64,000 nucleotides of DNA from an uncultured Clostridia bacterium (GTDB lineage Bacteria > Bacillota > Clostridia > Oscillospirales > Acutalibacteraceae). The position numbers and the translations under genes were made by a program. The stretch spans positions 1 to 64,000 of the forward strand of contig CAMFBH010000001.1 in NCBI GenBank assembly GCA_945948515.1. The letters are read 5' to 3'. Positions 1-8,351 of the stretch are shown here, piece by piece (position 1 is the stretch's first letter; each line of letters starts with the position of its first letter). A model generated the notes under the pieces. The model was given only the letters and a program-made list of their open reading frames with translations. It had not been told where the DNA came from and did no database searches.

Positions 1-158
1 TTTTTATTTTACAAACATTATTTTTTTTTATGATAAAAATCTGCAAATACTACTTTTTGTAACCTATTATTTCGCATAATTAAGCCATTTTTTAACATTT
101 TGGATTAAAAATCACAATCAAGATATTGCAAATTTTATTTATTTTTTTATTTTTTTAT

Positions 159-209
159 ACAATATATAGTGTTTTGACTATTGACAAAGCCTTTGCACTC
201 TGTTATTAT
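159..209 (+). promoter_or_regulatory. nrdDG promoter with NrdR-like box
   Basis: A consensus sigma-A promoter is visible: TTGACA at 181-186, a 17-bp spacer and an extended TATTAT at 204-209. Just upstream, 159-172 reads ACAATATATAGTGT, close to the NrdR box that represses ribonucleotide reductase operons. A second, weaker dyad (CTGT...ACAG, 200-217) overlaps the -10, roughly four helical turns away. NrdR control is an inference from sequence and context. Bases 1-158 are AT-rich and show no gene. Confidence 0.75.
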
Positions 210-227
210 AGATACAGTCTCGATTAC

Positions 228-256
228 AAAAAGGTTACAAAGTTTGTAACCTTTTT
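228..256 (+). promoter_or_regulatory. Perfect inverted repeat in the nrdD leader
   Basis: Two 14-base arms (228-241 and 243-256) are perfectly complementary around G242, and the second arm ends in five T. It lies between the predicted transcription start (about 216) and the nrdD start at 306. It could be an attenuator-like hairpin in the leader RNA or a protein-binding dyad. The GTAACC core also occurs near base 60. Confidence 0.5.
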
Positions 257-305
257 ATCCGAAAAGGCAATAACTCTTAAAGAGAGAGAAAAAGAGGATA
301 TAAAA

Positions 306-2483
306 ATGAAGATTATTAAGAGAAACGGCTCGGAAGTAGAATTTGATATAAACAAAATCTGCGTTGCCGTTGCAAAGGCGAATGCTGCCTGCGAAAAGGA
401 AGAGCTCACCCAGAGCCAGATTAACGACATTGCGGAATATGTTGAGTTTAAAATCGCTAAGGCAAACAGAGCTTTATCCGTTGAAGAAATTCAGGATATT
501 GTTGAAAATCAGATTATGGCTCAGGGCGCATTTGAGGTTGCAAAGCGTTATGTTAAATACCGCTACACCCGTTCGCTCATCAGAAAAGCCAACACAACCG
601 ATAATCAGATTTTAACTCTTATTGAGTGTAACAACGAAGAGGTTAAGCAGGAGAATTCAAATAAAAACCCCACCGTTAACAGCGTTCAGCGTGACTATAT
701 GGCGGGCGAGGTTTCAAAGGATATAACAAAAAGAATTCTTCTCCCTCAGGATATTGTTGAAGCACATGAGGCAGGAATTATTCATTTCCACGATGCCGAT
801 TATTTTGCTCAGCATATGCACAACTGTGATCTTGTTAACCTTGAGGATATGCTTCAAAACGGCACGGTTATAAGCGACACTCTTATTGAAAAGCCCCACA
901 GCTTCTCAACCGCATGCAACATTGCAACGCAAATTATTGCACAGGTTGCTTCAAGCCAATACGGCGGTCAGTCAATCAGCCTTACTCACCTTGCTCCCTT
1001 TGTTGATGTTTCCCGTAAAAAAATCAGAAAGGGCGTTATTGAGGAGCAGGAGGAATTCAAAACAACTCTTACTGACGAGCAGATTGACGAAATCACAGAG
1101 CGCCGTGTTCGTGATGAAATCCGCAAGGGCGTTCAAACAATTCAGTATCAGGTTGTTACTCTTCTTACAACAAACGGCCAGGCTCCCTTTGTTACGGTAT
1201 TTATGTACCTCGGCGAGGCTGCAAACGAGCAGGAAAAGGCCGACCTTGCAATGATTATTGAGGAAACCCTCAGGCAGAGAATTCAGGGCGTTAAAAATGA
1301 AAAGGGTCAATGGATCACTCCCGCATTCCCCAAGCTTATTTATGTTCTTGAAGAAGATAACATCCACGAGGATTCAAAATATTTCTATCTTACAGAGCTT
1401 GCTGCTAAATGCACCGCAAAGAGAATGGTTCCCGATTATATTTCTGAAAAGGTTATGCTTGAGCTCAAGGTAGATAAAAACGGCGAAGGCCACTGCTACA
1501 CCTGTATGGGATGCAGAAGCTTCCTCACTCCCTATGTTGATGAAAACGGCAAGCCGAAATATTACGGAAGATTTAACCAGGGCGTTGTTACAATCAACCT
1601 TGTTGACATTGCCTGCTCCTCCGGCGGAGATAAGGATAAATTCTGGAAAATTTTCGACGAGCGTCTTGACCTTTGCTACCGTGCTCTTATGTGCCGCCAT
1701 AACAGGCTTATGGGCACTATGTCCGATGCTGCTCCCATTCTTTGGCAGCACGGCGCTCTTGCAAGACTCAAGAAGGGCGAAACAATCGACAAGCTTCTTT
1801 TCGGCGGATATTCAACCATCAGCCTCGGCTATGCAGGTCTTTATGAATGCACAAAATATATGACCGGCAAGAGCCACACCGATGAAACAGGCGGAAAGGA
1901 ATTTGCCCTTTCGGTTATGAAATACCTTAATGATGCCTGCGCAAAATGGAAGGCTCAGGAAAACATTGATTTTTCAATCTACGGCACTCCGCTTGAGTCA
2001 ACAACCTATAAATTTGCAAAATGCCTTCAGAAGCGTTTCGGAATTATTCCGGGAGTTACCGATAAGAACTACATCACAAACTCATACCATGTTCATGTTA
2101 CCGAGCAGATTGATGCTTTCACAAAGCTTAAATTTGAATCGGAATTCCAGGCACTTTCTCCCGGCGGAGCAATCTCCTATGTTGAGGTTCCCAATATGCA
2201 GGATAACATTCCCGCAGTTTTGCAGGTAATAAAATATATCTACAACAACATTATGTACGCAGAGCTCAACACAAAGAGCGACTACTGCCAGTGCTGCGGT
2301 TACAGCGGAGAAATTCAGATTGTTTCCGACGAGAGCGGCAAGCTTGTTTGGGAATGTCCGAACTGCAAAAACCGCGACCAGGACAAAATGAATGTTGCGC
2401 GCAGAACCTGCGGTTATATCGGAACTCAGTTCTGGAACCAGGGCAGAACTCAGGAAATTAAGGAAAGAGTTCTCCACCTTTAA
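306..2483 (+). CDS. nrdD: Anaerobic (class III) ribonucleoside-triphosphate reductase
   Basis: Reduces ribonucleoside triphosphates to deoxynucleotides under anaerobic conditions with a glycyl radical. The start at 306 is chosen because MKIIKRNGSEVEFD begins an ATP-cone (about residues 1-90); the open frame runs 60 codons further upstream through the promoter. The C-terminus has the zinc cysteines CQCC and CPNC and the radical loop RRTCGYIG, whose glycine is about residue 703. The protein is 725 aa, normal for the family. Its stop overlaps the start of the activase gene nrdG (TAATG). The strictly anaerobic enzyme fits an obligate anaerobe. Confidence 0.97.
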   Translation: MKIIKRNGSEVEFDINKICVAVAKANAACEKEELTQSQINDIAEYVEFKIAKANRALSVEEIQDIVENQIMAQGAFEVAKRYVKYRYTRSLIRKANTTDNQILTLIECNNEEVKQENSNKNPTVNSVQRDYMAGEVSKDITKRILLPQDIVEAHEAGIIHFHDADYFAQHMHNCDLVNLEDMLQNGTVISDTLIEKPHSFSTACNIATQIIAQVASSQYGGQSISLTHLAPFVDVSRKKIRKGVIEEQEEFKTTLTDEQIDEITERRVRDEIRKGVQTIQYQVVTLLTTNGQAPFVTVFMYLGEAANEQEKADLAMIIEETLRQRIQGVKNEKGQWITPAFPKLIYVLEEDNIHEDSKYFYLTELAAKCTAKRMVPDYISEKVMLELKVDKNGEGHCYTCMGCRSFLTPYVDENGKPKYYGRFNQGVVTINLVDIACSSGGDKDKFWKIFDERLDLCYRALMCRHNRLMGTMSDAAPILWQHGALARLKKGETIDKLLFGGYSTISLGYAGLYECTKYMTGKSHTDETGGKEFALSVMKYLNDACAKWKAQENIDFSIYGTPLESTTYKFAKCLQKRFGIIPGVTDKNYITNSYHVHVTEQIDAFTKLKFESEFQALSPGGAISYVEVPNMQDNIPAVLQVIKYIYNNIMYAELNTKSDYCQCCGYSGEIQIVSDESGKLVWECPNCKNRDQDKMNVARRTCGYIGTQFWNQGRTQEIKERVLHL

Positions 2484-3007
2484 TGAACTACGGCGAAATC
2501 AAAACAAATGACATTGCAAACGGGGAGGGAGTAAGAACCTCCCTGTTTGTTTCGGGCTGTACTCATCACTGTAAAAACTGCTTTAATGCTAAAACCTGGG
2601 ATTTTAATTTCGGTGAGGAGTTCACAAAAGAAACCGAAGAAGAAATTTTTGAAAGCGTTGAGCCCGAATGGATAAACGGAATAACGCTCCTCGGAGGCGA
2701 GCCCTTTGAAATTCAAAACCAAAGAGTTCTTGTAGGCTTTCTCAAAAGATTTCGTGAAAAATTCAAAAATAAAACCGTTTGGTGTTACAGCGGCTACACA
2801 TTTGAGGAGCTTTGCGGATTAAAGGAAAGCCGCGCCTTTTGTGAGGTTACAAAGGAAATGCTCTCAATGATTGATGTTCTTGTTGACGGAGAGTTCGTTC
2901 AGGAGCTCTATGACATCAGCCTTAAATTCAGAGGAAGCTCAAACCAGCGGATAATAGATGTTAAAAAATCACTTGAAAAGAACAGCGTTGTTCTTTTCCT
3001 TGAATGA
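2483..3007 (+). CDS. nrdG: Anaerobic ribonucleotide reductase activating protein (radical SAM)
   Basis: Generates the glycyl radical on NrdD using S-adenosylmethionine and a [4Fe-4S] cluster. The cluster motif CTHHCKNC (Cys26, Cys30, Cys33) has CxxxCxxC spacing, and the SAM-binding GGE follows in ITLLGGEPF. It is 174 aa, typical of NrdG. It is translationally coupled to nrdD by a TAATG overlap and followed by an intrinsic terminator, so nrdDG is a two-gene operon. Confidence 0.96.
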   Translation: MNYGEIKTNDIANGEGVRTSLFVSGCTHHCKNCFNAKTWDFNFGEEFTKETEEEIFESVEPEWINGITLLGGEPFEIQNQRVLVGFLKRFREKFKNKTVWCYSGYTFEELCGLKESRAFCEVTKEMLSMIDVLVDGEFVQELYDISLKFRGSSNQRIIDVKKSLEKNSVVLFLE

Positions 3008-3012
3008 AAAGA

Positions 3013-3050
3013 AACCGACAGTATGAAAAGCAATACTGTCGGTTCTTTTT
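3013..3050 (+). terminator. Intrinsic terminator of nrdDG
   Basis: Twelve-base complementary arms at 3013-3024 and 3033-3044 are followed by a T run at 3046-3050. It sits between the convergent ends of nrdG and the S1-domain gene and may act in both directions. Confidence 0.85.
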
Positions 3051-3987
3051 AGTCTTTTGAAAAATCTGTTACTATTTCCCTTTCGCACGAATCGGGAGAA
3101 TATCTCCAGAAATCAATATGCCCGTCGTTTATGTAGAATTCGGGCTTTTGCGTTGAAACGCCTTCATCAAACGCCTCAACGATAACAAGCTTTATCTTCA
3201 TTTTTTGAGGAATCAGCGATTTAATGAATACCGAAACCTTCATTCCCTCTCGTGTTCCCTCGCACGGCTCGGCGAGTCCGGCAAGATTGGGGGCAAGCTC
3301 AACAAATATTCCGTAGCTTTCAACGCTTCTCACAATTCCCGTAACCGTTTCTCCGGTTGAAAAATGCGAAGCGTTCTGCTCCCATGTTCCGAGAAGCTCC
3401 TTAAGAGAAAAGGTCAGCTTTTCCTCCTCCCTTTTTCTGAGAACAACCTTAATATCGTCGCCCTCGCTCAAACGCTGATTCGGATGACTTATTCTTGAAA
3501 CGGAAAGCATATCAATAGGAATCAGCGCATTGACGCCCGCTCCGACATCTATGAAGGCTCCGAATTTTTCAAGATGCGTTACACGGGCGTCTATAACATC
3601 ACCGATATTAAGAGAGTTCAAAAACTGCGTTTTGCACTCCTGCTGAACACATTTGCGCGACAAAACCGCGCAAAGCACTCCCCAATCATCACGGCGAAAT
3701 CCTAAAATCTTAAAGCAAACATTTTTATTAACCTTTGAAATCAGTGCAATATCGCGAATGCTTCCGTCATCTATTCCTATTGCACCCTCTTCTCGGGGAA
3801 TTATTCCGGGCATTGCTCCTAAATCAACATGAAGATTATGCTCCCTGTCGCAAAGTATAACCTTTGATTCAAGAATCTCGTTTTTCATTGCATAATCTTT
3901 AATCTGCGAAACTGTTTCAAATTTCACGCACAATTCGCTGTTCTGCCCCTCGGGGTAAAACTTCATAACATCACAAACCTTTTTCAT
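3049..3987 (-). CDS. S1 RNA-binding domain protein
   Basis: Predicted cytoplasmic RNA-binding protein of 312 aa. Two clear S1/OB-fold repeats are visible: about residues 128-198 (GDVIDARVTHLEKFGAFIDV) and about 208-270 (VTGIVRSVESYGIFVEL). A more degenerate one precedes them (about 60-125). It resembles a ribosomal protein S1-like protein found in clostridia, but has too few repeats for a full S1 protein. No clear ribosome binding site precedes the ATG at 3987; the in-frame ATG at 3966 is an alternative start. Its exact role is unknown. Confidence 0.8.
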   Translation of the reverse strand: MKKVCDVMKFYPEGQNSELCVKFETVSQIKDYAMKNEILESKVILCDREHNLHVDLGAMPGIIPREEGAIGIDDGSIRDIALISKVNKNVCFKILGFRRDDWGVLCAVLSRKCVQQECKTQFLNSLNIGDVIDARVTHLEKFGAFIDVGAGVNALIPIDMLSVSRISHPNQRLSEGDDIKVVLRKREEEKLTFSLKELLGTWEQNASHFSTGETVTGIVRSVESYGIFVELAPNLAGLAEPCEGTREGMKVSVFIKSLIPQKMKIKLVIVEAFDEGVSTQKPEFYINDGHIDFWRYSPDSCEREIVTDFSKD

Positions 3988-4074
3988 TTTGAATTCTTTG
4001 AGTAATTAATCTTTCTGAAAATTAATATGATTTCATTTTTCTCTTTATTCATTAATATAGGCTTGTATATGTAA

Positions 4075-4112
4075 TAAAAAAAGCAGAAGGCATAAAAACT
4101 ACGCCTTCTGCT
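4075..4112 (-). terminator. Intrinsic terminator of the antiporter gene
   Basis: On the minus strand, arms at 4112-4103 and 4091-4082 form a perfect 10-bp stem followed by a run of T (4081-4076). It lies 15 bp past the stop of the Ca2+/Na+ antiporter gene. Confidence 0.85.
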
Positions 4113-4126
4113 AAAAAATCTTTAAA

Positions 4127-5176
4127 TTAAACAAAAACGGAAATCACATATCCGAGATAGCCTGCAAGCATAACTACACCCTGCCATCTTTGGAACTTCT
4201 TTGTTATAATTGTTGGGAAAATTGCAAATGCTATTGCCGCAAGGCAAACAATCATATCTATTGTTACCGATGAAGCAGAAACTGCCAGCGCGCCTGTTCC
4301 TTTACCCATGGAAACAAAGGAGCAAATAGGAAGAATAAGCGTTAGGTCAATAATGTTTGCACCGAGAATGTTGCCGACGGATAATGCTCCAACCTTTTTT
4401 CTTAATGCCGTTATTGTTGTAACAAGCTCCGGAAGAGAAGTGCCTATTGCAATGGCGATAACGCTTATAACTCTTTGCGGAATACCGAGGCTTTGCGCGA
4501 TTGCCGTGCCGTAATTAACAAGCAAATCAGCACCCACAACAATTCCTACTGCTCCGAGAACAAAGAAAATTACATTCTTTGCCCAGTCCTTACCCGTTGC
4601 GGTTTCTTTTGTTGGAACAATATCGTCCTCCTCCTGAAGACCGATGTTTGTAGGACTCGGCTCAATATGAACCTGCTCTTTTTTCATAGAAATAAAGTTT
4701 TCTATAAAGAAAGCAATGAAAATTACAATAAGAACAATTAATCCTATTGTTGAAAGGCTGTAATAGATGTTTGTTTCACCCTCAAATGTAAGCGTTTGCT
4801 TTTGGGTGAAAATGCAACCGAGAACAAGAGCGGCGGAAGCGCCGAACATCATAAGAGCCTTTGGAGAGAATTCCTTTCTCTTAATCGCAAACGGCATGCA
4901 AACAATAAAAATACCCATAATCATTGCGGTGTTTGCAGTAACCGAGCCGATTGCATTTCCTGCCGCCATATCAACATTGCCCTTTGCCGTTGCCTGAACA
5001 CTAACTATCATTTCGGGCAGGGTAGTTGCTATTGATACAATGGTTGCGCCTATAACAAATTTCGGAACACCGAGCACCTCGGCAATCCAGCTTGCGCTGT
5101 CAACAAACCAGTCTCCGCCTTTGATAATTAAAACGAGACCGATTGCAAACAGCACATACATTAATACTGTTTCCAT
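4127..5176 (-). CDS. Calcium/sodium antiporter (CaCA family, YrbG-like)
   Basis: Integral membrane cation/Ca2+ exchanger of 349 aa with about ten hydrophobic segments. It carries both diagnostic alpha repeats: near the N-terminus (ATTLPEMIVS...GNAIGS) and in the C-terminal half (GTSLPELVTT...GNILGANIID), with the acidic residues that bind the cation. A hydrophilic loop of about 35 residues lies between the halves. It is a single-gene unit with its own promoter (5228-5256) and terminator. Ion specificity cannot be read from sequence; export of Ca2+ in exchange for Na+ is the family's usual role. Confidence 0.93.
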   Translation of the reverse strand: METVLMYVLFAIGLVLIIKGGDWFVDSASWIAEVLGVPKFVIGATIVSIATTLPEMIVSVQATAKGNVDMAAGNAIGSVTANTAMIMGIFIVCMPFAIKRKEFSPKALMMFGASAALVLGCIFTQKQTLTFEGETNIYYSLSTIGLIVLIVIFIAFFIENFISMKKEQVHIEPSPTNIGLQEEDDIVPTKETATGKDWAKNVIFFVLGAVGIVVGADLLVNYGTAIAQSLGIPQRVISVIAIAIGTSLPELVTTITALRKKVGALSVGNILGANIIDLTLILPICSFVSMGKGTGALAVSASSVTIDMIVCLAAIAFAIFPTIITKKFQRWQGVVMLAGYLGYVISVFV

Positions 5177-5227
5177 TATTTTTTAACCACCTAAATTTTA
5201 ATATCTGTTATTTCTTTGCTGATAAGT

Positions 5228-5256
5228 ATAATAAAATATTAGCCATTTATTGTCAA
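5228..5256 (-). promoter_or_regulatory. Sigma-A promoter of the antiporter gene
   Basis: Read on the minus strand: TTGACA (5256-5251), a 17-bp spacer, TATTAT (5233-5228). The gene starts about 50 bp downstream. Confidence 0.8.
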
Positions 5257-5298
5257 TATAAAATTAATTAAACAATTTACTGTTTATTCATTAATATG

Positions 5299-5327
5299 TT
5301 TACACAGGAGCGTAATTTTGGTATAAT
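5299..5327 (+). promoter_or_regulatory. Sigma-A promoter of the DUF951-prfA unit
   Basis: TTTACA at 5299-5304, a 17-bp spacer and a perfect TATAAT at 5322-5327, about 32 bp before the DUF951 start. Confidence 0.85.
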
Positions 5328-5358
5328 ATAATAGTTTAAAAACAGCGGAGGCGGATTT

Positions 5359-5538
5359 ATGGAGCTGAAAATCGGAGATATTGTTCAAATGAAAAAGGCG
5401 CATCCCTGCGGATGCAATGAGTTTGAAATTCTACGCCTCGGAATAGATTACAAGCTTCGCTGCACAAAATGCGGCAGAGAGGTTATGATTGAGCGCACAA
5501 AGGCACAGAAAAATATAAAGGGAATTAAAAATGTTTGA
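5359..5538 (+). CDS. DUF951 family protein (YyzM-like)
   Basis: Small 59-aa protein beginning [18 protein letters not shown], with two cysteine pairs (HPCGC and CTKCG) that suggest a zinc site. This pattern and length match DUF951, a Firmicutes family of unknown function. The ribosome binding site GGAGGCGG precedes the ATG. The stop overlaps the prfA start by 8 bp, so the two are translationally coupled. It is first in the transcript from the promoter at 5299. Confidence 0.88.
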   Translation: MELKIGDIVQMKKAHPCGCNEFEILRLGIDYKLRCTKCGREVMIERTKAQKNIKGIKNV

Positions 5539-6604
5539 TAAGTTACTTGAAGTTGAAAAAAGATACAATGAATTATCCGAAAAAATCTGCGACAGCGAAA
5601 TTGTTTCCGACATTGAGCAGTACACAAAGCTAATGCGTGAAATGAAGCACCTTGAACCGATTGTTGAGGAATTCAGGGAATATAAAAAAGCAAAAAGCAA
5701 TATGGAGGAAAGCCGCGCAATGCTTAATGAGGGCGGCCTTGAGTCCGATTTTCGCGAAATGGTTGAAGAGGAATACAAAAGCAGCAAGGAAGCGCTTGAG
5801 GTTATCGGAGAAAAGCTAAAGGTGCTCCTTCTTCCCCGTGACCCAAATGATGACAGAAATGTTATTATTGAAATCCGCGGTGGTGCAGGCGGGGAAGAGG
5901 CGGCGCTTTTTGCAGGTGCTCTTTTTAGAATGTACTCAATGTATGCCGAAACAATGGGCTGGAAATCCGAAATCCTTTCCGCTTCGGAAACAGGTCTCGG
6001 CGGCTACAAGGAAATAAGCTTTTCGGTTGAGGGTGACGGAGCTTACAGCCGTTTTAAATTTGAAAGCGGCGTTCACAGAGTTCAGCGTGTTCCCGAAACG
6101 GAAAGCTCGGGAAGGATTCACACCTCAACCGTTACAGTTGCCGTTCTTCCGGAAGCAGATGAGGTTGATTTTGAAATCAATCCAAAGGATTTGCAGATTG
6201 ACACCTTCCGCTCAAGCGGTGCTGGCGGTCAGCATATCAATAAAACCAGCTCTGCAATACGAGTTACTCACATTCCTACCGGCACGGTTGTTGAATGCCA
6301 GGATGAAAGAAGCCAGCATAAAAACAAAGAGAAAGCTCTCAAGGTTCTTCGCTCCCGTCTTTTAGATGCCGAAATTGAAAAGAAAAACGCCGAAATTGCA
6401 GGTGAGCGCAAGGCTCAGGTCGGCACGGGTGACAGAAGCGAAAGAATAAGAACCTACAACTACCCTCAGGGAAGAGTTTCCGACCACAGAATTAATCTTA
6501 CGCTTTATAAGTTAGAGCAGATTTTAAACGGTGATTTAAACGAGCTGATAGATGCGCTGATTACCGCCGACACTGCCGAAAAGCTTAAAGCACAAAGCGA
6601 ATAA
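5531..6604 (+). CDS. prfA: Peptide chain release factor 1
   Basis: Recognises UAA and UAG stop codons and triggers peptide release on the ribosome. It is 357 aa, with the catalytic GGQ loop in [14 protein letters not shown] (near residue 233) and the stop-codon recognition tripeptide PET in [14 protein letters not shown], which marks RF1 rather than RF2. It is coupled to DUF951 upstream and followed after 22 bp by the Sua5-CoaE fusion gene. No prmC methyltransferase gene lies beside it. Confidence 0.97.
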   Translation: MFDKLLEVEKRYNELSEKICDSEIVSDIEQYTKLMREMKHLEPIVEEFREYKKAKSNMEESRAMLNEGGLESDFREMVEEEYKSSKEALEVIGEKLKVLLLPRDPNDDRNVIIEIRGGAGGEEAALFAGALFRMYSMYAETMGWKSEILSASETGLGGYKEISFSVEGDGAYSRFKFESGVHRVQRVPETESSGRIHTSTVTVAVLPEADEVDFEINPKDLQIDTFRSSGAGGQHINKTSSAIRVTHIPTGTVVECQDERSQHKNKEKALKVLRSRLLDAEIEKKNAEIAGERKAQVGTGDRSERIRTYNYPQGRVSDHRINLTLYKLEQILNGDLNELIDALITADTAEKLKAQSE

Positions 6605-6626
6605 ATTTATTGAACCAAGTGATATA

Positions 6627-8198
6627 ATGAGAACCGAAATACTATCTTCCAGTGAAGAAGACATAAAAAAAGCAGGCAAAATAATTGCCAACGGAGGTCT
6701 TGTTGCTTTTCCTACCGAAACGGTTTACGGACTCGGAGCAAATGCTTTGAACGAAGATGCTGTAAAAAAAATCTACGAGGCAAAGGGCAGACCGAGTGAT
6801 AATCCGCTGATTGTTCACATTGCAAAAAAAGAGGATATTGCTCCGCTTGTGAGCGAAATTACTCCAAAGGCTCAGGCTTTGATTGATGCATTTTTCCCCG
6901 CTCCGCTCACCGTTATTCTCAAAAAGAGTAATAAAGTAGGCTCGGTTGTTTCAGGCGGACTCGGAACTGTTGCAGTGCGTATGCCCGAAAACGAAACGGC
7001 GAGAAGGCTTATCGAGGCCGCAGGCTGTCCCGTTGCCGCTCCGAGCGCCAATACCTCGGGACTTCCCTCTCCCACAAAGGCTAAATATGTTATTGAAGAT
7101 ATGAACGGCAAAATTGATGCAATCATCGACGGTGAGGACTGTTCGGTTGGAGTGGAAAGCACCGTTATCACCCTTGCGAGTGATGTTCCCACCGTTCTGC
7201 GCCCGGGCGCCGTAACAAAGGAACAGCTCGAAGCGGTTATCGGCAAGGTTGAAATTGCAAATGCCGTTTTGAATAAAATGGAATCGGGTGAAAAGGCTGA
7301 ATCACCGGGAATGAAATACAAGCATTATGCACCAAAGGCTCAGGTTATTATTGTTGATGCGCCGAAAAAAAGCTACGAAAGCTTTGTGAATTCTCAAAAA
7401 AACGCATTTGCTCTCTGCTTTGACGACGACAATGTTACCATTCCCAAAATTACCTACGGCAGAGAAAACGATGATGACAGCCAGGCGCGAGAGCTTTTCT
7501 GCGCTCTGCGTGAGCTTGATGAGGCGGGTGCAAAAAAGGTTTATGCAAGAATTCCGTCAAAAAGCGGAGTAGGCATGGCGGTTTACAACCGACTTATAAG
7601 AGCCGCCGCGTTTAAAATAATTGATTTGAATAAGCCCTTCACCATTGGGATAACAGGTCAGACGGGCGCAGGCAAAAGCTATGTGTGCCAATATCTGCAA
7701 TCCCTCGGCTTTCAAATTCTTGATGCCGATAAATATGTGAAAAAAATTTATGAAAGCGATAAAACCGTTTTAGCCGAAATTCAAAAAAATTTCGGGAAAG
7801 ATACTGTTGTTGGGGGAATTCTTCAAAGAAAGCTTCTTGCTAAGCGTGTTTTTTCAGATGAAAGCAAAACAGAGCTTTTAAATTCGATTATTCATCCTCG
7901 CGTTCTTGAGCTTTGTAAAAGCGATGCAAAGCATCCATGCGTTTTTGATGCGGCTCTTCTTTTTGAATGCGGTGCAAAAAGCATGTGCTTCAAAACTGTT
8001 TCGGTTTGCGCCGACACAAAAACAAGGCTTTCAAGAATTATGGAGCGCGACTGTATAACCGAAGATGAAGCCTTGCTTCGTATGAACGCTCAAAAGAGTG
8101 AGGATTTTTACAAAGAAAATGCAGATTTCATCGTTTATAACAACGACGAAAGCAATGTAAAAGAACAAATCAACAAAATTTTGGAGGATATAGTGTGA
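6627..8198 (+). CDS. Fused L-threonylcarbamoyladenylate synthase (Sua5/TsaC) and dephospho-CoA kinase (CoaE)
   Basis: A 523-aa protein with two enzymes in one continuous frame. Residues 1-335 are a complete Sua5: the YrdC fold begins GGLVAFPTETVYGLGANA, and the family C-terminal domain follows SPGMKYKHYAPKAQ. It makes threonylcarbamoyl-AMP for the t6A37 tRNA modification. Residues 336-523 are dephospho-CoA kinase: P-loop GITGQTGAGKS (341-351), LDADKY and HPRV motifs, catalysing the last step of CoA synthesis. The two halves have unrelated roles. The CoaE part is somewhat short (about 188 aa). Expected to be cytoplasmic. Confidence 0.92.
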   Translation: MRTEILSSSEEDIKKAGKIIANGGLVAFPTETVYGLGANALNEDAVKKIYEAKGRPSDNPLIVHIAKKEDIAPLVSEITPKAQALIDAFFPAPLTVILKKSNKVGSVVSGGLGTVAVRMPENETARRLIEAAGCPVAAPSANTSGLPSPTKAKYVIEDMNGKIDAIIDGEDCSVGVESTVITLASDVPTVLRPGAVTKEQLEAVIGKVEIANAVLNKMESGEKAESPGMKYKHYAPKAQVIIVDAPKKSYESFVNSQKNAFALCFDDDNVTIPKITYGRENDDDSQARELFCALRELDEAGAKKVYARIPSKSGVGMAVYNRLIRAAAFKIIDLNKPFTIGITGQTGAGKSYVCQYLQSLGFQILDADKYVKKIYESDKTVLAEIQKNFGKDTVVGGILQRKLLAKRVFSDESKTELLNSIIHPRVLELCKSDAKHPCVFDAALLFECGAKSMCFKTVSVCADTKTRLSRIMERDCITEDEALLRMNAQKSEDFYKENADFIVYNNDESNVKEQINKILEDIV

Positions 8199-8222
8199 AA
8201 ATCACACTACATTTATTATACT

Positions 8223-8351
8223 GACCTCAAATTTGCCGCCGGCATAATTTTGAGATGTCTAAATTCCCATTATACGCCTTATCCGGCTACAGTAAGGTGT
8301 TAGGAATTTTCTATAAATCTATTTGTAGCCGGAAAGGCTATGGGAATTACT
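8223..8351 (+). promoter_or_regulatory. Structured leader of the M18 aminopeptidase gene, candidate RNA switch
   Basis: Three structural elements are visible. (1) A hairpin at about 8225-8253 with a GCC loop. (2) A compact fold: 8261-8267 pairs with 8303-8309, and inside it 8275-8281 pairs with 8293-8299. (3) A competing long stem: 8262-8270 with 8340-8348, 8276-8280 with 8334-8338, and 8283-8291 with 8324-8332. Folds 2 and 3 exclude each other. Fold 3 buries GGAAAGG (8331-8337) and the first ATG. No known riboswitch class was recognised. Confidence 0.6.

Noticed and set aside
126..305. An in-frame upstream extension of nrdD by 60 codons
   Set aside because: It runs through the -35/-10 promoter and the inverted repeat; the known protein start (ATP-cone) is at 306.
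8191..8208. AGTGTGA/TCACACT hairpin at the coaE stop as a terminator
   Set aside because: The stem is short (7 bp) and the following sequence is not a T run; it could still be a weak pause site.
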